A stretch of DNA of 24,636 nucleotides from Pseudomonadota bacterium. Its GTDB lineage: Bacteria > Pseudomonadota > Gammaproteobacteria > Burkholderiales > SHXO01. Both the position numbers and the translations under genes were made by a program. Positions 15,475 through 23,723 of the stretch are shown in pieces. The stretch is taken from NCBI GenBank assembly GCA_023430065.1, contig JAEZCG010000026.1, forward strand, positions 1 through 24,636, written 5' to 3'. Position 1 is the stretch's first letter. Each line of letters opens with the position of its first letter. The notes under the pieces are model-generated. The model saw only the letters and a program-made list of their open reading frames with translations. It was not told where the DNA came from and did not search any database.

Positions 15475-17293
15475 ATGCCGCGCGGAAGTTCAATTCCAGG
15501 TCGGGCGTGTTGGCATAGCGTGCGGGCAGTGCCAGCGGAATCATCCCGACCTCGCACGCCTTGATCTGAATCGCGAGAAAGCGCGAGAAGATCCGGCACT
15601 GCGCGAGGCTGCCGGCGATGAACCACAGCCCCTTCTGCGGCGTGCGCTTCCACATGTTGCGCAGTTCCCCGCTGGCGTCGAAGCCCCACACCGGTCCCAG
15701 GCGCTCGGCGATCTCGTCGCCGAGCAGCCGGCGCGCCACCTCGTGCTGGCTCTTGTAGCCGGTGGCCAGCACCAGCAGTTCCGCCGGCACGAGCCGGCCG
15801 TCGCGCATGCGCAGCCCCTCAGGCGCGATGCGCTCGACGTCGGCCCACTGCAGCACGCCCACCTTGCCCTGGATGATCAGATCCGAGCACCCGACGTTGA
15901 AGTAGTAGCCGCCGCCGCGCTGGTGATAGCGCATCTGGAAGCCGGTGTCGTACTCCTGGAAATCGAGCCGGAAACCGGCCTGCTCGAGTCCGCGCAGCAG
16001 GTCGGCATCGTGCCTGCGATTGTCGAGCGCGGACAGGTGATAGGCGCGCAGCAGTGCATCGAAGGGCAACGAGGTGAGGAGCTGGTCGCACTCGTCCACC
16101 GGCAGACCCTGCAGGTAGATCTGGTAGACACGCTGGCCTTCCTTCAGGCTGGTGATGTACGTGGGGCTGCGCTGGATCAGCGATACGTCCGCCCCGCAGG
16201 CGTGCAGATCCTGCGCGACGTCGTGGCCGCTGGTCCCCGTACCCAGCACCAGTGCCTTGCGACCCTTCCAGGGTGTGCCGGTCTGGTACTCGCCCGAGTG
16301 CATCACGGTGCCGGCAAAGGTGTCCAGGCCGGGCAACTTCGGGACATGCGGAATCGGACTGGCGCCGATCGCGAACACCAGGTGACGCGGGCGCAGCGCG
16401 CGGATGGTCCCGTCGTCCCGTCGCAGCTGCACGCTCCAGCACTCGGCATTCTCGTCGTAGTTGCCGCGCACGAACTCGGTGGAGGTCCAGCAGTTGATCT
16501 CCATCGCCTCGGCATAGAACTCGAGCCAGTTGGCGAGCTTGTCCTTGGCGACGTAGACCGGCCAGTTCGGCGGAAAGGGCAGATATGGCAGGTCGTTGAC
16601 GTACACCTCGTTGTGCAGCGTCAGGGCGTGGTAACGGTGGCGCCAGTTGTCGCCCACGCGCGCATTGCGGTCCACCACCAGCGTGTCGATGCCCATCGCC
16701 CCGAGCCGCGCGGCGATCGCAAGACCCGCCTGCCCCGCGCCGATCACCAGCACCGCGGGATCGCGATCGGCGTAGGCGATCGATTTCTGGCGCTTGTCCA
16801 GCCAGTTCTCCGCGCCGAAATCGCGCACGTCGGTCGGTCCGGTCGGCCGCCGCGGCCCGATCTGTTCCTCGTGTCCGATGAGCTCGTGCAGGGTCGTGGA
16901 CAATGTCCACGCCCGCATGACGCCGTCGGCCGGATCGGGCAACAGGCGCAGCACGCCGCGGCAGCGTCCGACCGCGGTCTCGAACGCGACGAAGGCTTCG
17001 ATGGCGCGCGTGCCGGCGCGCTCCATCCAGCGCGGCGCACTGCGCTCGGGGTCGAGCCGGAAGGCGCCGGGGCGCAGCGTATTCAGACTGGTGCGCAGCT
17101 GATCGCGGATCTCGTCCCGCCCGCGCATCCCGGTGAAGTGCCAGGTCAGTGCGAGAATGTCGCGCCAACCGGCATCCGGCAGGAACATCGTTGCGGCAAC
17201 GTCACAATCGCCGCGTGCAAGTGCGCCGGAAAACGCGTCCAGCCAGCTGGCAGCCGTCCGCTGAACGTTTTCCATTTCTACCTCGGTGCTCAT
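15473..17293 (-). CDS. NTF2-like/flavin-containing monooxygenase fusion protein
   Basis: A 606-residue class B flavin monooxygenase with an N-terminal NTF2/SnoaL-like domain (about 10-150; SGALARGDCDVAATMFLPDAGWRD is its opening). The catalytic part has the FAD motif GAGQAG (185-190), NWRHRY (216-221), the FMO fingerprint FAGTVMHSGEY (326-336), the NADPH motif GTGTSG (351-356) and the ATGY motif (510-513). The fingerprint ends in Tyr, not Trp as in Baeyer-Villiger enzymes, so N- or S-oxygenation or YUCCA-like chemistry is more likely. The ATG at 17293 has GGGGA upstream; an in-frame ATG at 17275 with GAGG 5 bases before it is also possible. It is divergent from the CoA-transferase operon. Substrate unknown. 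Confidence 0.92.
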   Translation of the reverse strand: MSTEVEMENVQRTAASWLDAFSGALARGDCDVAATMFLPDAGWRDILALTWHFTGMRGRDEIRDQLRTSLNTLRPGAFRLDPERSAPRWMERAGTRAIEAFVAFETAVGRCRGVLRLLPDPADGVMRAWTLSTTLHELIGHEEQIGPRRPTGPTDVRDFGAENWLDKRQKSIAYADRDPAVLVIGAGQAGLAIAARLGAMGIDTLVVDRNARVGDNWRHRYHALTLHNEVYVNDLPYLPFPPNWPVYVAKDKLANWLEFYAEAMEINCWTSTEFVRGNYDENAECWSVQLRRDDGTIRALRPRHLVFAIGASPIPHVPKLPGLDTFAGTVMHSGEYQTGTPWKGRKALVLGTGTSGHDVAQDLHACGADVSLIQRSPTYITSLKEGQRVYQIYLQGLPVDECDQLLTSLPFDALLRAYHLSALDNRRHDADLLRGLEQAGFRLDFQEYDTGFQMRYHQRGGGYYFNVGCSDLIIQGKVGVLQWADVERIAPEGLRMRDGRLVPAELLVLATGYKSQHEVARRLLGDEIAERLGPVWGFDASGELRNMWKRTPQKGLWFIAGSLAQCRIFSRFLAIQIKACEVGMIPLALPARYANTPDLELNFRAA

Positions 17294-17323
17294 GGCGTCC
17301 CCGCTCGTTTCCGTGAACCCCGG

Positions 17324-17337
17324 ATGTTAGCAGGGTG
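17324..17337 (-). promoter_or_regulatory. probable extended -10 promoter of the FMO gene
   Basis: The minus strand reads CACCCTGCTAACAT, with TG-C-TAACAT as an extended -10. The core shared with the promoter region of the NMT1-like gene is 12 identical bases (17326-17337), 33 bases upstream of the start codon. Confidence 0.4.
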
Positions 17338-17452
17338 AACGGTCTTCGCCATCGGCGAGGGGCGCTTGCCCATTCTCGATTGGCGGCAGACTGCAGATTC
17401 CCGGATCATTCCGCCTCTTGGACCGGGTACCCCCTCAGTGAGGAATACTCCC

Positions 17453-18631
17453 ATGCGGCCTTTGGAAGGCGTCACCGTCGTCGCGCTCGAACACGTCATT
17501 GCCGGCCCGTTCTGCACGCGCCAGCTCGCGGACCTGGGAGCACGCATCATCAAGATCGAGCGGCCCGAAGTCGGCGATCCGGCACGCGCCTATGACGAGC
17601 GCGTGCACGGCATGTCGTCGCACTTCGTCTGGACCAACCGATCGAAGGAAAGCATCACGCTCGACCTCAAGCAGGAGGCGGCACGCACGATCGTCCATGC
17701 GCTTCTGGGCAAGGCCGACGTCCTGCTGCAGAACCTGGCACCCGGTGCCGCGGCGCGCATGGGGTTCTCGTACGACCAGCTGACGGAGCGTTACCCGCGC
17801 CTGATCGTGTGCGACATCTCCGGCTACGGCGCGGACGGTCCCTATCGCGACAAGAAGGCCTACGATCTGCTGATCCAGAGCGAGTCCGGACTCCTGTCGG
17901 TGACCGGCACGCCCGAGACGCCGTCCAAAGCGGGCTGCTCGATCGTGGACATCGCCTCCGGCATGTACGCCTTCACCAACATCCTCGCGGCGCTCCTCCA
18001 GCGCGGCAAGACCGGGAAGGGCTGCCGCATCGACATCTCCATGCTCGAGAGCATGGTCGAGTGGATGAGCTTTCCACTGTACTACGCGTACGAGGGTGCA
18101 CCCCCGCCGGTGCGCGCGGGTGCGTCTCACGCCACGATCTACCCGTACGGCCCGTTCCCGGCCGGCGACGGCAAGGTGGTCATGCTCGGCCTGCAGAACG
18201 AGCGCGAATGGGCGGTGTTCTGCGACAAGGTGCTGGAGCAGCCGGAACTGAAGAGCGACGAGCGCTTCAACACCGGACCGAAGCGCTCGGCCGCGCGAGC
18301 CGAACTGTACGAGATCATCGTGCAGGCGCTCTCGGGCAGGACGGCCGAACAGGTGGTGCAGCGTCTGGACCAGGCGCAGATCGGCAACGCGCGCATGAAC
18401 GACATGCACGAGGTCTGGTCGCACGCGCAGTTGCACGCGCGCCGCCGTCAGGTGGAAGTGGACAGCCCGGTCGGGCCGATCAAGGCGATGCTGCCTCCCG
18501 GCGTGCCCGACGACTTCGAGCCGCGCATGGACCCGATCCCCGCGATCGGCCAGCACACGGATGCCATCCTCGCGGAGATCGGCTACGACGCGCAGGCCAT
18601 CGCGCAACTGCGCGAACGCCGCGTGATCTGA
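17453..18631 (+). CDS. CaiB/BaiF-family (class III) CoA-transferase
   Basis: A 392-residue class III CoA-transferase, which moves CoA between carboxylic acids through an aspartyl-CoA anhydride. The N terminus PLEGVTVVALEHVIAGPF (3-20) and GARIIKIERPEVGDPAR (29-45) are typical. The catalytic Asp is Asp138 in KAYDLLIQSESGL, and GKGCRIDISMLESMVEWM (about 190-207) is a further family block. The ATG at 17453 has GAGGA about 8 bases upstream; the open frame to 17366 is not conserved. It is the first gene of the long right-hand operon. Its position ahead of HMG-CoA lyase recalls succinyl-CoA:hydroxymethylglutarate CoA-transferase (SUGCT), which is also a CaiB-type enzyme, but substrate choice cannot be read from sequence. 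Confidence 0.92.
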   Translation: MRPLEGVTVVALEHVIAGPFCTRQLADLGARIIKIERPEVGDPARAYDERVHGMSSHFVWTNRSKESITLDLKQEAARTIVHALLGKADVLLQNLAPGAAARMGFSYDQLTERYPRLIVCDISGYGADGPYRDKKAYDLLIQSESGLLSVTGTPETPSKAGCSIVDIASGMYAFTNILAALLQRGKTGKGCRIDISMLESMVEWMSFPLYYAYEGAPPPVRAGASHATIYPYGPFPAGDGKVVMLGLQNEREWAVFCDKVLEQPELKSDERFNTGPKRSAARAELYEIIVQALSGRTAEQVVQRLDQAQIGNARMNDMHEVWSHAQLHARRRQVEVDSPVGPIKAMLPPGVPDDFEPRMDPIPAIGQHTDAILAEIGYDAQAIAQLRERRVI

Positions 18632-18667
18632 ACAGGCAATCGGAACAGAGATGACGGAGAGCTCAGC

Positions 18668-20122
18668 ATGACGACGATGAATATCAGCGCGCAGGCGCTG
18701 CTGATCGACGGCAAGTGGGAACAGCCGGCCGAGGGCGGCAGCCTCGCGATGATCGATCCCTGCACCGCAGAGCCGTTCGCGCAGATCGCCGCGGGCGGCG
18801 CGCGCGACATCGACCGCGCGGTGCGGGCGGCGCAGGCGGCCCTGGACGGTGCATGGGGCCGTACCCCGGCGGGCGAGCGCGGACGCATCCTGCAGCGCTG
18901 GGCGCGGCTGATCGAGGATCACCTCGAGGAGCTGACGTTGATCGAGGCGCGCGATACCGGCAAGCCGATGAGTGCGGCGCGCGTCGACATCCAGGTCACG
19001 GCGCGCTACTTCGACTTCTACGGCGGCGCGGCCGACAAGCTGCACGGCCAGGTCATTCCCTTCCTGGACGGTTATACGGTGAACGTGCTGCGCGAGCCGC
19101 ATGGCGTCACCGGCCACATCATCCCGTGGAACTACCCCGCGCAGCAGTTCGCACGCACGGTCGCCGCCGCGCTGGCGGCGGGCAATGCAACGGTGGTCAA
19201 GCCGTCCGAGGACGCGTGCCTGTCCACGCTGCGGCTGTCCGAACTCGGCCTCGAAGCCGGCATTCCCGGGGGTGCCCTGAACATCGTCACCGGTCTGGGC
19301 GAGAGCGCCGGCGCGGCACTCACCGCGCATCCCGGGGTGAACTTCCTGAGTTTCACCGGCTCGCCGGAGGTCGGCACCCTGGTGCAGGCGTCGGCGGCGC
19401 GCAATCACATTCCCTGCACCCTGGAACTGGGCGGCAAGTCGCCGCAGGTGGTGTTCTCCGACGCGGAACTCGACAAGGCGGTGCCGGTGGTGGTGAGGGC
19501 GATCGTCCAGCATGCCGGGCAGACCTGCTCGGCGGGCAGCCGGCTGCTGGTGCAGCAGGAGATCTACGAGCGCTTCACGAGCATGGTGGCGGAGGCGTTC
19601 GCCAAGGTGCGCGTGGGCACGCCCGAGATGAACCTCGACTGCGGGCCGGTGATGAACGCCACGCAGCGCGATCGCATCGAGGGATTCACGCGCGCGGCCA
19701 TCGACGGCGGCGTGCCGGTGCTGGCTCAGGGTATATTTGCAGACGGTCTATCGCCCAAGGGGTTCTGGGCCAGGCCCACGCTGTTCGGTCCGGTGCCGCG
19801 CGAGCATGCGCTGGCCTGCGAGGAGGTGTTCGGTCCGGTGCTGTCCGCGATCCCGTTCAAGGACGAGGAGGATGCGGTGCGGCTGGCGAACGCCACCGAC
19901 TATGGCCTGGTGGGCGCGGTGTGGACCGCCAACGGCGCGCGCCAGCAGCGCATGTCCAAGCGCATGCGCTGCGGCCAGGTGTTCATCAACTGCTACGGTG
20001 CGGGCGGAGGCGTGGAACTGCCCTTCGGCGGCGTCAAGAAGAGCGGGCACGGCCGGGAAAAGGGCTTTCTCGCACTCGAGCACATGACGGTGACCAAGAC
20101 CGTCGTCAACTACCACGGATAG
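18668..20122 (+). CDS. NAD(P)-dependent aldehyde dehydrogenase
   Basis: A 484-residue ALDH superfamily member, betaine-aldehyde/phenylacetaldehyde dehydrogenase-like. Key residues are Asn155 in IIPWNYP, Lys178 in VVKPSE, the FTGSPEVG loop (229-236), general base Glu253 in LELGGKSP and nucleophile Cys287 in GQTCSAGSR. All catalytic positions are intact. It oxidises an aldehyde to the acid, which the preceding CoA-transferase could then activate. ATG at 18668 has a GGAGAG site. It lies 36 bases after the CoA-transferase and 9 bases before the second SDR, so it is within one operon. Confidence 0.93.
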   Translation: MTTMNISAQALLIDGKWEQPAEGGSLAMIDPCTAEPFAQIAAGGARDIDRAVRAAQAALDGAWGRTPAGERGRILQRWARLIEDHLEELTLIEARDTGKPMSAARVDIQVTARYFDFYGGAADKLHGQVIPFLDGYTVNVLREPHGVTGHIIPWNYPAQQFARTVAAALAAGNATVVKPSEDACLSTLRLSELGLEAGIPGGALNIVTGLGESAGAALTAHPGVNFLSFTGSPEVGTLVQASAARNHIPCTLELGGKSPQVVFSDAELDKAVPVVVRAIVQHAGQTCSAGSRLLVQQEIYERFTSMVAEAFAKVRVGTPEMNLDCGPVMNATQRDRIEGFTRAAIDGGVPVLAQGIFADGLSPKGFWARPTLFGPVPREHALACEEVFGPVLSAIPFKDEEDAVRLANATDYGLVGAVWTANGARQQRMSKRMRCGQVFINCYGAGGGVELPFGGVKKSGHGREKGFLALEHMTVTKTVVNYHG

Positions 20123-20131
20123 GGAGGAATC

Positions 20132-20884
20132 ATGAGCATGCTCTCCAACAAGGTCGCGATCGTCACCGGCGCCGCGAGCGGGTTCGGCGCCGAGATCTCG
20201 CGCCTGTACGTCAAGGAGGGCGCGAAGGTTGTCGTCGCCGACCTGAACGAGGACGGAGCGAAAAAGATCGCCGCCGAACTCGGCGGGAACGCCATCGCGG
20301 TCCGCTGCGATGTGTCGAAGCGGGCCGACATCGAGAACCTGGTCGCGGCGGCGATGAAGCAGTACGGAACCATCGACATCGTCGTGAACAACGCCGGCTA
20401 CACGCATCGCAACGGCTCGATGCTGGAGGTCGAGGAGGCGCAGTTCGACCGTTGCTTCGACGTGAACGTCAAGGCGATCTATCTGATGGCGCAGTCGGTC
20501 GTTCCGATCCTGCGCCAGAAGAATTCCGGCTGCATCATCAACGTGGGCTCCGTGTCAGGCATGCGGCCGCGTCCCGGGCTGGTCTGGTATGCCGCCTCCA
20601 AGGCCGCGGCCAATCTCGTGTCGAAGGCGATGGCAGTGGAACTCGCGCCGGACAACATCCGCGTCAACGCCATCTGCCCGGTGATGTCGGCGACCGGCAT
20701 GATCGAGGACTTCATGGGCATGGCGAACACCCCCGAGAATCAGGCGAAGTTCCTCGGCGGCATTCCGATGGGCCGGTTGGCCAAGCCGATCGACATCGCC
20801 AAGGCGGCGCTGTACCTGGCCTCCGATCTGGCCGACTTCATCACCGGGGTCGAGCTGCCCGTCGACGGCGGCCGCTCGGTATGA
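20132..20884 (+). CDS. short-chain dehydrogenase/reductase (SDR), second copy
   Basis: A 250-residue classical SDR, FabG/glucose-dehydrogenase-like. It has TGAASGFG (12-19), Asp37 in VVVADL favouring NAD(H), NNAG (86-89), Ser140, and Tyr153/Lys157 in YAASK, and ends with TGVELPVDGG. It presumably oxidises an alcohol or 3-hydroxyacyl intermediate of the pathway. AGGGAGG lies just before its ATG at 20132. The TGA overlaps the next gene's ATG by four bases. It is not a recent duplicate of the SDR at 13947; the sequences differ throughout. Confidence 0.92.
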   Translation: MSMLSNKVAIVTGAASGFGAEISRLYVKEGAKVVVADLNEDGAKKIAAELGGNAIAVRCDVSKRADIENLVAAAMKQYGTIDIVVNNAGYTHRNGSMLEVEEAQFDRCFDVNVKAIYLMAQSVVPILRQKNSGCIINVGSVSGMRPRPGLVWYAASKAAANLVSKAMAVELAPDNIRVNAICPVMSATGMIEDFMGMANTPENQAKFLGGIPMGRLAKPIDIAKAALYLASDLADFITGVELPVDGGRSV

Positions 20885-21900
20885 GCACGCCGACCATGCG
20901 CGCGGTCGAGGCGAACGACTTCTCGATCGGCGCGCTGCGTCTGACACAGCGTCCCGTCCCTGCGCCCCGTCGTGGCGAGATCCTGGTGCGCATTCGCGCT
21001 GCGAGCCTCAACTACCGGGATCTGGCGATCCTCGAGCAGAAGTATCTTCCGAGCCTTCCGCTGCCCTATGTTCCCGCCTCCGACTGCTGCGGCGAAGTGG
21101 CGGCGGTGGGCGAGGCGGTGAGCCGCTTCAAGGTGGGCGAGCGCGTCATGCCCCTCTATACGCAAGGCTGGTACGACGGCAAGCCCACGCTGGAGATGCG
21201 CACCCGGCGGACGCTGGGCGCGCCGCTCGCGGGGGTGCTGGCGGAATACGTCGCCGTGCCGGCCGAGGATGCGGTGTCGGTGCCTGCGAGCCTGAGCGAT
21301 GCCGAAGCGGCGACCCTGCCGATTGCCGCGCTGACTGCGTGGACCACCCTGCAGGAGGGCGGCATCAAGCCCGGCGACAGCGTCCTGGTGCAGGGTACCG
21401 GCGGCGTGGCGCTGTTTGCGCTGCAGTTCGCCCGGCTTGCCGGCGCGCACGTGATCATTCTGTCCTCCAGCGACGAGAAGCTGGCGCGCGCGCAGGCGCT
21501 GGGTGCGCACACCGGGATCAATTACCGGTCCACGCCGAAGTGGGAGGATGCGGTGAAGGCCGCGACCGACGGACGCGGGGTGGACATCGTGGTGGAGACC
21601 GCGGGCGCTTCGCTTGCGCAGTCGCTGGCGTGCACGGCCTTCGGCGGGTTCGTGGGGGTGGTCGGCTTCGTCGCCGGCTACACCGCCGAGATCCCGCTGC
21701 GGGCACTGATCGGTCCGCTGGTACGCGTGCAGGGCATCGCCGTCGGCTCGGGCACGCGCTTCGAGGCGATGAACCGGGCGATCGAACGGCACGCGCTGAA
21801 GCCGGTGATCGATTCGCACTTTTCCCTGGGGGATGCCGCGGCTGCTTTCTCGCATCTGCGCGACGGCAGGCACTTCGGCAAGATCGTCATCGACGTCTGA
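20881..21900 (+). CDS. zinc-independent MDR oxidoreductase (quinone reductase/alcohol dehydrogenase-like)
   Basis: A 339-residue medium-chain dehydrogenase/reductase. NYRDL (44-48) replaces the first zinc-ligand Cys, and no structural four-Cys lobe is present, so it belongs to the zinc-free branch (quinone oxidoreductase and enoyl reductase-like). The GroES-like half includes YVPASDCCGEVAAVG (63-77). The Rossmann half has VQGTGGVALFALQFA (160-174) and ends with the family FGKIVIDV. It uses NADPH to reduce a quinone, enoyl or carbonyl group. Its ATG overlaps the SDR stop (ATGA). The frame remains open upstream for over 2 kb, which is a GC artefact. Confidence 0.88.
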   Translation: MSTPTMRAVEANDFSIGALRLTQRPVPAPRRGEILVRIRAASLNYRDLAILEQKYLPSLPLPYVPASDCCGEVAAVGEAVSRFKVGERVMPLYTQGWYDGKPTLEMRTRRTLGAPLAGVLAEYVAVPAEDAVSVPASLSDAEAATLPIAALTAWTTLQEGGIKPGDSVLVQGTGGVALFALQFARLAGAHVIILSSSDEKLARAQALGAHTGINYRSTPKWEDAVKAATDGRGVDIVVETAGASLAQSLACTAFGGFVGVVGFVAGYTAEIPLRALIGPLVRVQGIAVGSGTRFEAMNRAIERHALKPVIDSHFSLGDAAAAFSHLRDGRHFGKIVIDV

Positions 21901-21926
21901 GTGCGCACCAGACGAGGAGACTGCCA

Positions 21927-22904
21927 GTGAGCCATCGAGTCTGGAGCGGGGGCGGCAAACGCATCCACATGCAGGAGGTCGGCACCCGCGACGGGCTGCA
22001 GATCGAGGCCGCCTTCGTTCCCACGCAGGACAAGATCGCGCTGGTCGATGCGCTATCCGACGCGGGGCTGGCCAAGATCGAAGTCAGCGCCTTCGTTTCG
22101 CCGCAGGCGATTCCGGCGCTGCGCGACGCCGACGAGGTCTTGCGCGGCATCCGACGCCACCCCGACGTGTGCTACACCGCTCTGGTACCGAACGTGCGCG
22201 GTGCCGAACGCGCGCTCGACGCCCGCGTGGACGAAATGAACACCGTGATGTCGGCGACCGAGACGCACAACCTTGCGAACCTGCGCATGACGCGCGAGCA
22301 GTCGTTCGCCGCGCTGGCCCGGGTCATGCAGCTGGCGCGCACGGCGCAGGTGCCGGTGAACGGCTCGGTCTCGTGCGCCTTCGGTTGCCCGATGGAGGGC
22401 GAGGTCGACGCAGACGCGGTGCTCGACTGGGCCGCGCGCCTGGTCGACGCGGGCGCGCATGGCATCTCCCTGTGCGATACCACCGGAATGGCCCATCCGC
22501 GCCAGGTGGAGTCGATGGTGCGCAGGTTCCGCGATCGCTTCCCCGACACGCAGCTCACGCTGCATTTCCACAATACGCGCGGAATGGGCCTGTCCAACAT
22601 CCTGGCGGCCATCGATGCCGGCGCCGACCGCTTCGACTCAGCCCTCGGCGGCCTCGGCGGATGCCCGTACGCACCGGGCGCCACCGGCAACGTGTGCAGC
22701 GAGGAGATCGTGCACGCGCTCGAGTGCATGGGCTACGACACCGGCGTGGATCTCGAGCGGCTGATGGCGGCCGCGCGGCGGCTGCCGGCGCTCGTCGGGC
22801 ATGACGTGCCGAGCCAGCTGCTCAAGGCCGGCCGCCGGCTGGACCTGCATCCGGTGCCGAAGGACTTCGACGCCATCCGCGAGCGCGCCCTGGCGCGCGG
22901 CTGA
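21927..22904 (+). CDS. hydroxymethylglutaryl-CoA lyase
   Basis: A 325-residue HMG-CoA lyase of the DRE-TIM metallolyase family, which splits HMG-CoA into acetoacetate and acetyl-CoA. Visible active-site elements are QEVGTRDGLQ (16-25, catalytic Arg21 and metal-ligand Asp22), Glu52 in KIEVSAFVSP, metal-ligand His213 and His215 in LHFHNTRGMG, and the lyase signature GGLGGCPYAPGATGNV (241-256) with catalytic Cys246. All key residues are present. The start is GTG at 21927, with GAGGAG about 8 bases upstream. It stands between oxidoreductases and the enoyl-CoA hydratase, consistent with the end of leucine/isovalerate or acyclic isoprenoid degradation. Confidence 0.93.
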   Translation: MSHRVWSGGGKRIHMQEVGTRDGLQIEAAFVPTQDKIALVDALSDAGLAKIEVSAFVSPQAIPALRDADEVLRGIRRHPDVCYTALVPNVRGAERALDARVDEMNTVMSATETHNLANLRMTREQSFAALARVMQLARTAQVPVNGSVSCAFGCPMEGEVDADAVLDWAARLVDAGAHGISLCDTTGMAHPRQVESMVRRFRDRFPDTQLTLHFHNTRGMGLSNILAAIDAGADRFDSALGGLGGCPYAPGATGNVCSEEIVHALECMGYDTGVDLERLMAAARRLPALVGHDVPSQLLKAGRRLDLHPVPKDFDAIRERALARG

Positions 22905-22925
22905 TCGATCCATTCCGGAGGCAGC

Positions 22926-23723
22926 ATGCCTTTGCCTGCATACGAAACCCTGGCGTGCGAAACGGTGGCGCCGCACGTCCTGCTCATCCGGCTCAATCGA
23001 CCGGAGGTGCGCAACGCGTTCAACACGGCGATGGGGCGCGAGCTGCTGGATCTCTGGACCCGGCTCACCGAGGACTGCGAGGACTGGCGTTGCGCCGTCG
23101 TCACCGGTGCGGGAGACCAGGCATTCTGCGCCGGCGCCGACCTGAAGGAGCGCAGAGGCATGACACGCGAGGCCTGGCGCGCGCAGCACGAACTGTTCGA
23201 GCGTGCATTCTGGGCGCTCGGCGACCTGCCCCTGCCGATCATCGCGGCCGTGAACGGGCCCGCGTATGCCGGCGGACTGGAACTGGCGCTGATGTGCGAC
23301 TTCATCTACGCAGTGCCGACCGCACGCTTCGCGCTCACCGAGACGTCGCTGGGCATCATTCCGGGCGCGGGCGGCACGCAGAACCTGCCGCGTGCGGTCG
23401 GCGAACGCCGTGCGAAGGAGATCATCATGACGGCCCGGCCATTCGAGGCGGAGCAGGCGCATGCCTGGGGACTGGTGAACCGGCTGGTGCCGCAGCCCGA
23501 CCTGCTGACCGCGGCCCTGGAGACGGCCGCCGCGATTGCCGCCAACGCGCCGCTCGCCGTGCGCCAGGCCAAGAAGTCGATCCGCTACGGGGGTCAGATG
23601 GAGATTCGCACGGCTTATCGCTTCGAGGTGGAGGCCTACAACCAGCTGGTCGACACCGACGATCGCCGTGAGGGCATCCTCGCCTTCAACGAGAAGCGCA
23701 AGCCGCAGTTCAAGGGGCGGTGA
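22926..23723 (+). CDS. enoyl-CoA hydratase, methylglutaconyl-CoA hydratase-like
   Basis: A 265-residue crotonase-superfamily protein. AFCAGADLKER (66-76) is the oxyanion-hole region and closely resembles AUH/LiuC methylglutaconyl-CoA hydratases. NGPAYAGGLELAL (110-122) gives the first catalytic Glu119, and ETSLGIIPGAGGTQ (139-152) the second, Glu139. Both acids are present, so hydratase activity is expected. Together with the adjacent HMG-CoA lyase it could convert 3-methylglutaconyl-CoA to HMG-CoA and then to acetoacetate and acetyl-CoA. A CGGAGG ribosome site lies just before the ATG at 22926. The stop overlaps the next gene's GTG. Confidence 0.9.
   Translation: MPLPAYETLACETVAPHVLLIRLNRPEVRNAFNTAMGRELLDLWTRLTEDCEDWRCAVVTGAGDQAFCAGADLKERRGMTREAWRAQHELFERAFWALGDLPLPIIAAVNGPAYAGGLELALMCDFIYAVPTARFALTETSLGIIPGAGGTQNLPRAVGERRAKEIIMTARPFEAEQAHAWGLVNRLVPQPDLLTAALETAAAIAANAPLAVRQAKKSIRYGGQMEIRTAYRFEVEAYNQLVDTDDRREGILAFNEKRKPQFKGR

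Noticed and set aside
17433..17443. CCTCA-G-TGAGG dyad overlapping the ribosome site of the CoA-transferase gene
   Set aside because: A one-base loop cannot form an RNA hairpin, and the short dyad includes an ordinary GAGGA ribosome site, so chance is the simpler explanation.
17435..19513. A 692-codon antisense frame opposite CaiB and ALDH
   Set aside because: The translation is Arg/His/Val-rich with no domain, and both sense genes are intact with full catalytic motifs.
19732..19745. AT-rich TATATTTGCA patch inside the ALDH gene as an internal promoter
   Set aside because: It encodes normal ALDH sequence (GIFADG), has no matching -35, and the downstream genes are tightly spaced in one operon.
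18715..21900. A 1061-codon open frame across the ALDH, SDR and MDR genes
   Set aside because: Only its last 339 codons (the MDR gene) resemble a protein family. The rest is an out-of-frame shadow of ALDH and SDR, caused by high GC and few stop codons.
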